Shown in pieces: positions 23,576 through 34,803 of a stretch of 64,000 bases of DNA. Source of the stretch: Apis mellifera (taxonomy: Eukaryota; Arthropoda; Insecta; Hymenoptera; Apidae); contig NC_037641.1 of NCBI RefSeq assembly GCF_003254395.2, positions 12,238,501-12,302,500 of the forward strand, read 5' to 3'. How positions within the stretch are numbered: position 1 is the stretch's first letter; each line of letters starts with the position of its first letter. Under the pieces are notes generated by a model that was given only the letters and a program-made list of their open reading frames with translations, made no database searches and was not told where the DNA came from. Both the position numbers and the translations under genes were made by a program.

Positions 23576-24765
23576 GGTTTTTACCGGTCGTAACACAATC
23601 GAAGAAACGAGCGTTTCATGTTCGCGGGTGTAATGCGTATTCACGAATCACGAGATCGCCGACTTCGTCGATTCGATCGATCCTTTCTTTTTTTCCCCTT
23701 CTCCGTTTCTTTTCCACGCTGTGTTTCTCTATTTTTGTTTACCTTTTTTTTTTTTTCTTTGTTTATTTCCAATTACTATTCGTTTATTACCGCTCCGTCT
23801 CTCGTTTTTTCACTTTACTATTAGAGATAGAGAACAAGAAGAAGAAGAAGAAAAAAGGGCCCCTACGGAAGAGAGCATGATCGAAATCAAGAGAGAGTGA
23901 GAGTGAGAGAGAGAGACGAAGAAATAAGCATCGTGTATAAATAATGCTCGATCCTCCTCCAAGTCGGTGTCGCGCCGGGAACTCAACTCCGCGAGTAAGA
24001 CAATTTCCTAAAAAAGAAAAAGAAAAAAAAGAGAGAAAAAAAAAAAAGAAAGAAAAAGACACGAATTTAACGCTACTACACGCAAAACACGATTGCCTTA
24101 GGTCTGTCGCCGTAAAACCGCTTTTGCGCGAAATCGTACCTGCCTTACCGAAGTGAGCCGACCCACGGATGAACCGAAAGGGCCCTTGAACCAAGTTGTT
24201 ATCGGCCGAGCGAACGAAATAATATACGAACATAACCTGTGTTTCGATGTCCGGTGGTAAAAGAAGAAGCGAAACCAGTTCCAACCAGTTCTTGTCGGGC
24301 TTTACAAACGGTGGAAATCTATTTTGCAAATTACCGAGCGTTTTCTCCCTCCCTCCACCCCTCTTTTTCTTCCTCTTTTTTTTTTACATTTTAAAACGCG
24401 TGCGAGAGAGAGAGAGAGAAAGAGAAGATAGTACGATTCGAGTAACGAACGAACGAACGAATGATGCGATTAATCTATTAACTATTCTTAAATGTTTAAT
24501 CTCTGTTTTCCGCTTTACTTGAAGGTTCTGTATCGTCGCTACTACTAATTGCAGTGGAAAAAAAAATATACGCAAAACGCACACGCATTTGACACCAAAA
24601 AACAAAAAAAAAAAAAACAAAAAAAAAAAGATACGAAAAAAATGAAAATAACGATGTAATCATTATCTCCACTTCCATTTCTCCCCTTTTCCATCCGAGA
24701 AATATATATACGAGCGGGGTCGGGAAGAGAAGAAATGACGGGGAGGATTCATGTAAAAAGTAACG

Positions 24766-24771
24766 TTTATT
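24766..24771 (-). terminator. Possible capu polyadenylation signal
   Basis: TTTATT on the + strand, so AATAAA on the - strand, about 460 bases downstream of the capu stop. Sequence match only. Confidence 0.35.
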
Positions 24772-25232
24772 ATAATTATCCGAATATTTCATTCGCGGAA
24801 CAATCGTATTTACAAATTATAACAAATTATATACGCAAACTTAACAACAAGCCTTATTTACAATATTACAATTCAGATTCTCTCGTATCGATTCTTATCT
24901 ATCATCAATCAATAATCGTTATTCGATTCGAATTCGATGAAACTTTAGTGCCGTAGAAGAATAATAATGACGATAATAATAATAACAGTAATAATAATAA
25001 TAGGACGGATCGAACGGAACGGACGATCGATCCAAAGAAACTGCCCCCGTATTTCCGTATACGTACACAGTTGTATACGTGTAGCGTAGCGTGGTATACC
25101 AACCGATCCTCGCTCGAACACCGCTCCGATTAAATTGGAATCGCGTTGTCGATTTCAGCGATCGAAGTACTTTTTTTTTTTTTTTCACCTACGTATATAT
25201 ATATTTTTTTTTTCTTCCTTTTTTTCCCTTTT

Positions 25233-25379
25233 CTACTTTCGCGACAATTTTTGAAGTCGTGCCTTCAATCCCGTTGCGCTTAATTTTAATTTCTCCACTT
25301 TCGTCTTGTTCTCGTACTTCTTTTTCATCTCCTCCATCCGTTCCTTCTTTATCCGCTGTTGCTCCTTCTTCCAGATATC
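25233..25379 (-). CDS. capu: capu C-terminal tail exon (Spire-binding type)
   Basis: Encodes DIWKKEQQRIKKERMEEMKK, then KYENKTKVEKLKLSATGLKA and RLQKLSRK, stop TAG at 25235-25233. The short basic C terminus with LKARLQKLSRK resembles the formin-Spire interaction sequence of FMN2/Capu, which binds the Spire KIND domain and aids nucleation. Too short for the ORF list; found by splice site (TTACAG acceptor) and phase. Confidence 0.88.
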   Translation of the reverse strand, partial: DIWKKEQQRIKKERMEEMKKKYENKTKVEKLKLSATGLKARLQKLSRK

Positions 25380-28300
25380 CTGTAACGAAACGGGATCAGA
25401 GAGTTGCAGAGGTTAGAAAGTCTTCCATGTTACCTTGAAATCTTGGCAGAAACCTAGCCAAAGGGAGAAGAACGCGTTTGGATCGGCCGCGTCGAGATTC
25501 GTCCCTTTCGGCTTGTATTGGTAGAACTGCATCACAGCCTTGAATTTTCCTCTAGCCTCGAGCAGTGCCTGTTGCTCGTTGGCCAATTCTGCCCTCGCCT
25601 CCCGGAAAAACGCGTCCATTTTCTCTTTGAACGGGGCCGACGAATCAGGATCCGCCTCGACCACGGCGTCACACTTCTCGACACAACCTTGAGTGGGGGA
25701 AAAAGAGAGAAGTAGAATAAGAAGGAGAAACGAGAGTGAATTATATCAAAATATCCCATAAGTTTCTTTCGCATTTTTATTCTTAGGAATAAATTATTTA
25801 TTCTTTTATTCTTTTATTTAGGCCTTTATTCTTGGGAATAAATTTAACTGGTTATTTTTGTAATGTGAACGCGTGTTTATCTGTTTATGGTTTCAGTCGT
25901 CAGCCCAGCTCTTTTAAATGCGATTGACTGTCGCGTCATTCGCTTGTTTGACTACTTACAAAGAATCTTGGAAAGATATTCCACAGGATGTAATAAAACT
26001 ACTTGTTATGAAAGTAATATAAAAATGGTGTATTAAAAAAATTATTTAGAATGAAAACTAATATTAAAATTGAAATCTGTGATCTTTTCTCATTTAAGTA
26101 AAGTTAAGTAAATTATAAATTCCAACCTCGAAAATACGAAACGTTAGCTGTAAGAGAAAAGCATCTTTCGTATTCCTCACATCTCATTCTATCCAATGGT
26201 TTCATAAATAAAAATGCAAAGAATATTTGGAGAAATATTTTGCAAAGGAAAAAAAAAAAATTTTCGAAAAGAGGGAATAATGAAGCTTCCTGAAAGATAG
26301 AAGAAAGTGATAAAGCAAAAGAAAAGGAGATAAACTTAAAAGACATTCTAATATATATTATATATTTAATTATTTATTACTATATTAAGTGTGCGAACAA
26401 GTCCTTTTCTCCTGTTTTTCAAATTCAAGATTTTAAATCATATACAAGATTACCGCCTCAAAATACTTTCTATATTACTCTCATTCTCTATAATTTTTTC
26501 CCATTTCATAAAAAAATAAATTTTAAATTCCATCCTCGAAGAACAACAATAGAAAACTATTATTGTATCAAATATTTTGCGAGTAACTCCTCAAAAATTT
26601 TGGAAAGATGGATGTAAGAATACGGTAAAACAGAAATATCGTGTTGTTGAAAAAAAAGGAGGAGATTTATACATCCTATAATACATAAATGATCGCGTTT
26701 ACCTTCGAGCTCGTTCTTCAACCTGTCCAACTCGGCGGATAGATTTTCAAAATTTATGGTGGAAGCCGCCTCCATGTCGGCCGGTTCCGGAATCGGGAGC
26801 GGCAACGGCTCGTCGAAATTGTGATCCTTCTCCTGCGCCAATCTCGCCCTAACAATGTAATGAAGCAACGTGACACCGGCCACGTTCGACTTGACGTCCT
26901 TTAATCTGCCTAGAATCTCGAGACCGAAGCCGTCCGCCTGCCCCCGCGTCCTGTTCCCCCCGTTCATGTAATTGCCGAACGTGAGGATCAGCGCCATCAC
27001 TCGCTTCAATGAGCTCGAGTTTCGCAAGAAGTCGCACGTGCTGCGAAGATTCGTTAGTTTCGACGAGACGTTCGAGATGGCGTCCTGGAACTCGGCCTGG
27101 AACATCAAACACGCTATCCTCTCTGTGAAATGATTGATATCGGCTAGCCTCTTGAGAAATATCTCCGGTTGATCGAGGGGAACGTCGGGATTCGCCGCCT
27201 CGAACGCTTTTATATCCTCCAATTCTTTCTTCGTTGGCCTCTGCACGCGAAAAAGAAAAAGGTTAATCGATTAATCGACGTGACACGACGCAGTGTCGGA
27301 ATTTAACCTCTTTGCGCTCCAACGGCGACTCTCTTGAATTCGAACAGCGACAATATTTATTCACGCACGATTTTTTTTAGAATAAGAGTTCTTCACGTAT
27401 AATTTTGTGAGGTATTATCTCAAATTAAATCGTGATTCGATGGAAAGAGAAATATTATTTTCAAAGTTTTTCAGTTTTGTAAAACATGGAAAAATGAGAT
27501 TCGAGCAAGAAATTTGAATGGAAATGAAATAAGTATAGGAAAATAAGAATAATAGTGAAAGCAATAGTTCAAGCGAAGGTTTCGTGGAAGAATATTATAA
27601 TTTGTAAAAATCTGCAAGTATCTTCGAATATTAATGAACCATTGGGTTCTTTTAAAATTTTTATTTCTTACCGATGAATTTATTAATAAAATAGCGCGCG
27701 GAACGATAAATAATTATGCTACGAAAAAATATCACAACAATACAGACTTTCTTAATACGTAAAAACAATATTAAAATATAAAAATTTTACACGGTTAATT
27801 CGTGCGTGAAGTCGTTTCAAGTTCGCCGTAAGGAACGAAGAGCGCAAAGAGTTAACATCGATACCTACGATCTCGTATATCTGTTGCAACGCCTCCAAGT
27901 TGATCACGCTCGTGTCCAAATTGTAAACGGCGTTCTCGACCTCGCAGAAATCCACGCGCAAGCTCTTCTCCAATATACCGACCGTCTTGGACCGCTTCGA
28001 GTCGAGGATCTTGGCAGGCTGCACCTTAGACGGCCTCGTGGCCTCGTCCGTTCTTTTCACCGGTTTTCTTGACGCGGTTACCTGACGCGAGAAAAGGCCG
28101 GCGAACTCTTTCATGTCCAAGTTTTTCTCTTCCTCCAGCTCCGCCCACAGCGGGATCTGCGAGCAAACGACGAGCAAACGGTCGATAAATAAACAAACCC
28201 CGCTACTCCCCTCCCCGAACCCAGTAAGAGCGAGCACGAGATAAAGGGAAATTACGTGCACGTGCGAGTCCGTAACATCGGTGGAGCCACCACGCTCTGT

Positions 28301-31300
28301 CGGTACTACAGGGACCAAAATCCTCGTCCAGTAAAGAGGTTTCATAGGGACCTCGGGGCAGAGCGGCTCCTTCCTCATACCTGAATGAAACGAAGAAGAA
28401 GAAAAGGGGGGAATGAGAGATTGTTTCGAATCGACGAAGAAACAACGAACGAAGTTTATTCAACGCTTGTTATTTCTTATTTCCATTTTTCTTTGTCCCG
28501 TTACTCACACGCTCTGCTAGCCGGGTTCCAACCTCCGTGCGGAGGTGCGGGCAAAGGACTCGGTCCTTGCGACGATCCTTGACTCGCCGCCCCTGGCGGC
28601 GGCGGCGGAGGCGGAGGGGGCGGTGGCTGCTGCTGCTGCCCGCCGGCGAAAACGGACGGCGGCGGAGGCGGCGGGGGCGGAGGCACGCCGATCATGGGCG
28701 TCGGCGGCGGAGGCGGAGGCGGCGGCGGCGGCGGCCCACCGCCCGCGGCCGAGGACTGCGTCGGGGGCGGTGGGGGCGGCGGAGGCGGGGGCGGAGGCGG
28801 CGACGCCGCGCGCAGTCCGATCGAGGCGGACGAGGCGGAGGAGGAGGGCGGGGGCGGGGGAGGGAGGGGCGGCGGGGGCGGGGGCGGCGGAATGGGGGAG
28901 GCGAGGGAGGGCGGCGGGGGCGGGGGAGCGGCGGCGGGGCACGGGTGCGGCACCGGGTACCTCTGGGCGGAGGGCGAGGGGGACGGGGGAGGCGGGGGCG
29001 GGGGCGGAGGGGCGGTCGGGGCGGCGCGCAGCGCCTGGGTGACGGGGTGCAGGGACGGAGGGGGCGGAGGGGGCGGAGGAGGCGGCGGGACCGCGGCGGC
29101 GGAGGGGGTGGGAGTGGGGCCGGAGGACAGGGAGGAGGTTAGGGAGGCGGCGGACGCTCGTTGCGAGGGGAGGGGCGGCGGGGGCGGGATGGGGAAGGAG
29201 GGGGGCGAGGTGGACGATTTGTTGAGGGAACGGAAGTCTAGGAAGGGCGAGGGCGGGGGCGGCGGGGGAGGCGGCGGCGGGGGCGGGGGCGGAGGCGGGG
29301 GCGAGGCGAGTTGCGGCAGAGGCGAGGGCGGCAGGGTGAAGGACAATCGGCCGAGCGGTGGTCCTCGAGTTGCGGTGGCCGGGTCCTTGGAGGCGGCATC
29401 GTGGGTGGCTGGCGAACTTGGAAGTGGGTCCGGAAGCGTCGCCGACGGGGACGTTTGCGTGGATTTACCTTGAGTGCTACTCTTTCCCGCATTTTTGGCG
29501 AACTCTCGTAAACGTTCGAGTTCCTGTTTCAGTAACTCCTTCTCGGAGTCGCGTCGCCCGTTGCCGGAAACCCGGTCGGAAGTTAAGCCGAGGGAGACGG
29601 ATGGCGTACTGTCCCCGTACTCGCACGAATCTTCCTGAAAACGGGTGAAAGTTGGAGTTTGATTTAGGGTTAGACGGAGGAGGCGGTGAAGGTTGGGTGA
29701 TATCGATCGAATTGTTACCGCGAAATCCTTGTTCCGGGCGACGCCGTCGATTGTGATCGAGCCGATGATACCGTCCGAGACGAGGCTGGAATATATTCTG
29801 GACGCGAATTGCTCGACTTCGGCCTCCGTGAGTATCGACTTCAATTGGTCCGGGAGGGCCGAGATCAACGTGCCAACGATTCGTCTCTCTGAAAGTGTGG
29901 ACGAAATATCTAAATGCTTTCGTTGTGCTTCTCTTCGTCTGTTAATTTTCCTCCAATGTAATCTCACCCGATCGTTCGTTTCGAAATCAAGCAAAACTCG
30001 AAGAAACGAGACAAACATCGAACCTGTGCAATTCTCACTGAACGAGTACGATTTAACGACAAGCTCGTTTCTGGCTTCGACGCCATCGCAGTCTTCCTCT
30101 AGCATCTAGCTCTTATCCGCGCACCTCTTATCCGATCCCTGAAGTTTTTTTTCCAATTTCAAGATCGAGGCATGATCGATTCACGTCGACGAGCTCAACA
30201 ATGGATTCACTTTCCCTCGTTGCTTTCTACGCTCGTCCACCACAAATTTTGCGAATGCCTCGCGATAACGTTTGATCTCAGAGTTAACCTCTGACAATAG
30301 TGATATAATAATTGCCAATCGTATAACCAAAATAATTTCTCCTTAACCGAAATGATATGCTCCTTTTTGTTGCAACGACCAGCTACGATCCGAAAGAAAC
30401 GCCACTCCGATGGCTTTCAACGTCATGTTGAAAAGCTCGAGTTGAATTTTTTACCGATTTCCCGGAGAAATTTTATGCGAGAAACGAGGGCGTAATCATC
30501 GTTGGACGATGAAAACACGAACGCGACGCGTGGCGAATTACGCCTCCTCGATAAATCTTATCGCGTTCCTTATCGAAATGAGACGTTATATATCATGGAT
30601 GAGTGTACATAGGTATTCGGTCTTTGATCTATGTTAAACTCGTGGATTGTTCGTATACAAAAGTAGAGCAAATATTTGGTGGAATTTTATCTCGTATCTT
30701 GAAGTTGCGCGGAAAAATTAATTCGATTCGGTCGAAAAAGTTAACGTTAACGTCGATCGATTTATCATGATGCATTCTTTGATAGATATTCCCATGCATT
30801 ACGCGTATCGGATTTTTCGATCGCTACGAATAGTAGCCAAACTCGTATATGAATTGCAACAGATTAAATAAAGAAAGTAATAAGGTTAATGAAATATTTG
30901 AAATCGTCTCTGCGAAACAACTATAGACAAAGAGAAGAGATAAGGAGAAAAGAATAGAGATAGAGAATTACTCGTTAACACCATCTTTCTAATATCAAAG
31001 ATACTTTTTTAAAAAATCATTCTTCTAAAAATATCCGAGAGATGGTGCCACTATCCAATTCTTATTCTAACCTACCTTATATTTTTGATATTCAAAAAAT
31101 AATTTTTATTCTATCGAGAATAAATATTACAAAATGATTACAATCGATAAATAATTTGCAAAAATAATTTATAGAATTAAGAAAACTGTTGAAAAAATTA
31201 AAATTGAAAATTGTTTAAAATTACAAAATAAATCGCAATATATAAGTGCAGAAAATAATATTTTATAGACAAATACGTAAAATTTTATAAAAATTTTAGA

Positions 31301-34300
31301 GAATTTCGAAGAATTTGACATCATTTTCAAGAATTTTCTTTCAATCAAAACAAATAAAGAAAAATGTAAATAAATAAACCACTGTTTGCAAACAAAAGGA
31401 AATTTTAACATTCGAAACCAAAATTTTAAAAAATTTTTGTAAATAAACATTGAAATTGTAAATAAACAAAGAAGAATGTAAATATAAATAAGCAAAAATG
31501 TAAACAAACAAATTTTTGTTTGTAAACATGTTTGCAAAAATCGAAGCTTAAAAATATAAATTTTTAAAAAATTATAAGAAATGAAATTCGATGTCATTTC
31601 TAAAAGTTTTTGAAATAAGTTAAATAAGTTCGGTCGATAAATTAAATAGCTACTAAAAATCGTTTCAGAGATCAGCGCCATCTCGCCGAAGCTCCAATTT
31701 GCTAGTAGCATAACAGAATGTACGAGGAGGTGTGCGAGATCGCAGACAAGAAAAGCAATATTATACGAAAAGGACAGAGAGCATCTGCCACCATTTTAAA
31801 AATACCGCAGACAAAATTCATTAATAACTCGTTTTCTACTAAAAATTTCAACACTTTTAAGTTCACATCTCGCAATTAGAACTCCAGTCAAATTTCTCGT
31901 ATCAATTTTAATACCAAATTCTACGCAATTAATTAATTATTAACGATTAACGCGTCATAGGTTCTGATACATCGATAACGCCATATTGAAAATTCATCAA
32001 CAATTCTTTTTCTTACTGAATATTTCGATATTCTTAAGATACGAGAAACTTGGCTGGAATTCTAGCTGCAAGATGAGAAATGATGAAATTTTCAGTAGAA
32101 AATGTTTTATTAATGAATTTTCAATATGGCGTCATCGATGTGTTAGAATCTACGAGGCGTTACTCGTTAATAATTAATTAATTAAGAAAAATTTCGCATC
32201 AAAATTGACACGAGAAACTTGGCTGGAGTCCTAGTTGCAACATTCGAGCTTGAAAGTGTTGAAATTCTTAGCGGAGGATGAATTATTAATGAATTTTCTA
32301 TTTGACGTCCTCGAAATGAGAGAGCTCTCCGTCCTTGTCGCACAATGTTGCTTTCCTTCTCACTTCGAATACCTCTTCGCGTATTCTGCTACACTAATAA
32401 CGAATCGAAGCTTCTGTGATCCAAACGCGAGATGGCGTTGATCTTCGAAACTTTTTAGAAACTCTCTCACTTATCGACAAAACGTAAAATTCAACGATTT
32501 TAATGAAATTTAAAGAAACGAACGATTCGAATCTATAATTCTACGTAATTTAAAAATCATTCAAGCAAAAATCTACGAAGACTGCAGAGATGAACGAAAC
32601 AAGAAAGGAGAAATATTTGCTTGTACGTGCTATATACGTGTTTTTAATTCGTATATAACGAAACATGTTGTAATAAAATAGCAATTTGTAGGGAATAAAT
32701 TTTTGTACGAATATAAAATAATATGCGTAAGAATGTAAATACGTGCACGCATAGATTCTGTTGAAATTTTTAATCAATATAGGCAGGCTAAGAAGACAAT
32801 AAAGTTAATAAGAAACCATTTCATGGGTTTGTATAGATTCTGTAAATACAGAAGGACAAGGCATCTTAAGAATAAGGCATCTCCAATACCGTAAATGAAA
32901 TGTGTACATAGAAAGGGCAGAAAACAATGAGGTAAGTAAGTATTATATAGAAATATAGCGTCTGCGCTATCTCTTAAATAACTAAGACATCTCTGACACG
33001 AAAGTAGGGTAGAATAGAGCGTTCAAAAGATGGCGCTGCGGTCAATTTTTTTTTTTTTTTTTACCCTATTTTACTCTGCCTTGAAAGAAACGTATTCGTA
33101 TGAATAGAACGTAATGATGAATTCTTATCTATTCTTCTCCCATTTCCCTATCACTCTTTATACCCTTCTTTTTACTCTATCTATCATTATTTGCTATATC
33201 CGTCTTTATACTTGCTTTCGATCACAGATAAAATACGTGTAATGTACTTTGAACGTATTCTCATTATTCTGAAACTATATTATCTTTCCTACTTTAATGA
33301 AATATCACAAAAATTTTTACACAAATATACTTGCAATAATTTATACTCACACCTACAAGAAAAATAATTTATTATTCCACTAATTATCGCAATCTTGAAA
33401 TTCAATTTCCATCAATTCCAATCCTGTTCTAACCCAAATTGAAGATAAACTAAAAATTGAAAAATCCAACGAACATTAGATTCCATTCTCCGATGATACA
33501 TTTCTTTCCCGTTTTGCCGATCGATCCTAATCATTTCAACAGCATGCAACAACAGCAGCTTACAAATCACTTTAATCACGTTAAATAAAACGACTTTCAC
33601 GGATGGCTTGCTTCGAAACACTCTCGTTTCCCAGTCCTCGACATCGATTATTCGAAGAACGAAAAGAGGCTTACCGAAAAGCGGGGACACGGAGGAGGAG
33701 GAGGAGGGTTCGACCCTCTGTTGATTTCTCGCGATCGACGGCGTCCTCGCAGCCTCCTCTTTCGCGGCGATCGCGGCCAGCTCCTCGGGATCCGTGAACA
33801 CGCTGTCGCTCGACGATTCCTGACTCGGTGGCATCGACAGCTCAGCAACGACCATGCACTTGTTGGCCAACCGCCACGAATCCGTGACCAGAAGCGTGGG
33901 CTCCTGCTTCTGCACCTGATCCGTCCTTCCCTCCTTCATCGTCCTCGCTTCGTCCTTCTTGGAGGAGGCCTCTGTCGTCCCTCCGGATTCATCCTCCTCC
34001 CTTCCACCCACCTTCTCGATCCCGATCGATCCCTCCTCCCGCGTGCCACTCTTTTCTCCCGACGGAGAATCCTGCCTCGCATCCTGAGGGCTGACCTATT
34101 CGAAAAGGGGAGAAGGTAGATGTTACAAGTTATGGAATATTCTTTTTCCTTTTTTTTGGACGACAATTATGTACGTCTTTGAACATATGATCGTTCGAGA
34201 TCCCAATCCATTTAAATATTAAGGTTAGGAGAGAGGTCATCGTAGAATGTGCTATCTCGTTCGAAAACTCGATGATCTCCTTTCGAGGCGAGGACTCTGT

Positions 34301-34803
34301 TTAAGGGACGGCAAGACGCGGATAGGAACGCGTGTGTCATCGTGCGTCAAACGTGCGCCGTTGTTGAATCGCCCGAACGTGGCGTCGGCCAAGCCAGCCA
34401 GCCAGTCACCCAGCACTGCGGTTAACTGCACTTCCGTCAACTGTCAAAACACACATCCCCTCCCCTTCCTTCCAACTCTCGGCCAATTTCACGCAATTTT
34501 CTTTCGAAACGAAGATCGCGAGTAATGATATAATAAATTTGAAAAAGGAAAATTTCAAAGTACCTTCCTCTCCGCGGTGGAGGCAGGCGGTTTCGGTGCT
34601 TGCCTCTTCTGAGTGAGCCTCTTCTCCGCCTGTCTGGATACCTCCTGCTCCTGCTTCCTTCCAACCGTCTCCTCGTCCGCCTCTCCTCCTCCTCCTCCAT
34701 CCTCGGCCTCCACGTCCTCCAGGCCATCCTCCGACGACGCGGTGCTCGCACCACCTTTACCCTTCCTCCCTCTCCTCCTCCCGTCGCTCTGCAGGTTGCC
34801 CAT
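25233..34803 (-). CDS. capu: Formin of the Cappuccino/Formin-2 family, complete
   Basis: Actin nucleator and elongator that works with Spire to build the cytoplasmic actin mesh. Exons in coding order: 34803-34564, 34095-33675, 29888-29719, 29634-28509, 28380-28256, 28156-27869, 27240-26703, 25687-25434, 25379-25233. Phases match at all eight junctions; 3,309 nt, 1,102 residues. Residues 1-280 are a charged, Ser-rich N-terminal region, about 380-645 the FH1 polyproline tracts, about 655-1050 the FH2 domain (KPLYWTRI; GNYMNGGNRTRGQADGFG), and 1055-1102 a basic tail. There is no diaphanous-type GBD/DID or DAD, and FH2 resembles vertebrate FMN2 most closely, so Cappuccino rather than Dia, FHOD or FRL. 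The start MGNLQS at 34803 is chosen for its resemblance to the FMN2 N terminus; an in-frame ATG at 35013 would add 70 residues. Confidence 0.93.
25434..25687 (-). CDS. capu: capu FH2 exon 4 (post)
   Basis: Reads CVEKCDAVVEADPDSSAPFK, then KMDAFFREARAELANEQQAL and ADPNAFFSLWLGFCQDFK. It forms the end of FH2, where the partner subunit's lasso binds. Acceptor CTCAAG, donor AAG/GTAACA. Confidence 0.93.
25688..26702 (-). other. capu intron within FH2
   Basis: About 1 kb, AT-rich; no coding or repeat structure beyond A/T runs. Confidence 0.7.
26703..27240 (-). CDS. capu: capu FH2 exon 3 (core)
   Basis: Reads RPTKKELEDIKAFEAANPDV, then the FH2 hallmark ALILTFGNYMNGGNRTRGQA, DGFGLEILGRLKDVKSNVAG and VTLLHYIV, ending LKNELEG. 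Acceptor CGTGCAG, donor GAAG/GTAAAC, phase 0 in and phase 1 out. Confidence 0.95.
27241..27868 (-). other. capu intron within FH2
   Basis: About 630 bp, AT-rich; nothing recognisable. Confidence 0.7.
27869..28156 (-). CDS. capu: capu FH2 exon 2
   Basis: Reads IPLWAELEEEKNLDMKEFAG, then LFSRQVTASRKPVKRTDEA..., including the conserved core AKILDSKRSKTVGILEKSLR and NLDTSVINLEALQQIYEI. It is the FH2 linker and knob. Acceptor CTCGCAG, donor ATC/GTAGGT, phase 0 at both ends. Confidence 0.94.
28256..28380 (-). CDS. capu: capu FH2 start (lasso) exon
   Basis: Reads MRKEPLCPEVPMKPLYWTRI, then LVPVVPTERGGSTDVTDSHV. KPLYWTRI is the FH2 lasso signature whose Trp inserts in the partner subunit's post. 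Acceptor ATTCAG, donor CAC/GTAATT, phase 1 in and phase 0 out. Confidence 0.93.
28509..29634 (-). CDS. capu: capu FH1 exon (polyproline)
   Basis: A 1,126-nt exon. It opens EDSCEYGDSTPSVSLGLTSD, then a Glu/Leu-rich coiled-coil-like stretch (EKELLKQELERLREFAKNAG). From about 29330 to 28560 it is dominated by runs of 6-17 prolines, the FH1 sites that feed profilin-actin to FH2. It ends WNPASRA with donor CGT/GTGAGT. The antisense Gly/Arg-rich frames here are composition artefacts. Confidence 0.92.
29719..29888 (-). CDS. capu: capu third coding exon
   Basis: Reads ERRIVGTLISALPDQLKSIL, then TEAEVEQFASRIYSSLVSDG and IIGSITIDGVARNKDFA: a compact helical segment before FH1. Acceptor CTTTCAG, donor GCG/GTAACA. 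The 1-nt remainder of the exon at 33675 completes the Glu codon. The frame stays open upstream to an ATG at 30105 (see findings). Confidence 0.88.
29889..33674 (-). other. Large capu intron
   Basis: About 3.8 kb, AT-rich. Contains the inverted repeat at 31661-32458 and a possible alternative first exon ending near 29889-30105. T-run at 33046-33062. No other coding signal. Confidence 0.7.
31661..32458. repeat. Long imperfect inverted repeat in the capu intron
   Basis: Left arm about 31661-31998 and right arm about 32111-32458 are reverse complements with substitutions and small indels. Examples: GATCAGCGCCATCTCGC at 31670 pairs with GCGAGATGGCGTTGATC near 32428; CCATATTGAAAATTCAT near 31981 pairs with ATGAATTTTCAATATGG near 32113. 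The roughly 110-bp spacer carries a further degenerate copy of the ACGAGAAACTTGGCTGGA block that also occurs near 32210. No transposase, terminal repeats or target duplication recognised. Confidence 0.8.
33675..34095 (-). CDS. capu: capu second coding exon
   Basis: A 421-nt exon reading VSPQDARQDSPSGEKSGTRE and onward, including LLVTDSWRLANKCMVVAELS and SSSDSVFTDPEELAAIAAKE, ending SSVSPLF. Acceptor AATAG, donor TTCG/GTAAGC, phase 0 in and phase 1 out. It is part of the regulatory N-terminal region; no named domain is recognised. Confidence 0.85.
34096..34563 (-). other. capu intron 1 (within the coding region)
   Basis: About 470 bp between the first two coding exons; nothing recognisable. 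Confidence 0.7.
34564..34803 (-). CDS. capu: capu first coding exon with a putative N-myristoylation signal
   Basis: Begins MGNLQSDGRRRGRKGKGG, then acidic and Gln/Lys-rich text ending STAERK. Gly2 with Ser6 fits the N-myristoylation consensus and is followed by a basic patch; vertebrate FMN2 also starts MGN. Donor AAG/GTACTT, phase 0. The upstream in-frame ATG at 35013 has an equally good context (GGGATGG). Confidence 0.85.

Larger units (their letters stand above)
22717..25232. other. Convergent 3' region: shot 3' UTR (+) and capu 3' UTR (-)
   Basis: The two genes end facing each other 2.5 kb apart. Contains (AT)n 22868-22900, an ACT-rich array 23506-23575, CT/GA and A-rich tracts around 23890-24060 and many short spurious frames. 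Where each transcript ends is unknown. Confidence 0.7.

Noticed and set aside
24247..24522. 91-codon frame MSGGKRRSETSSNQF...
   Set aside because: In the shot/capu 3' UTR zone, passes through T-runs and GA repeats, and has no homology I recognise.
28694..29473. 259-codon Gly-rich frame on the + strand
   Set aside because: Antisense to the capu polyproline FH1; the glycine runs are the complement of proline codons.
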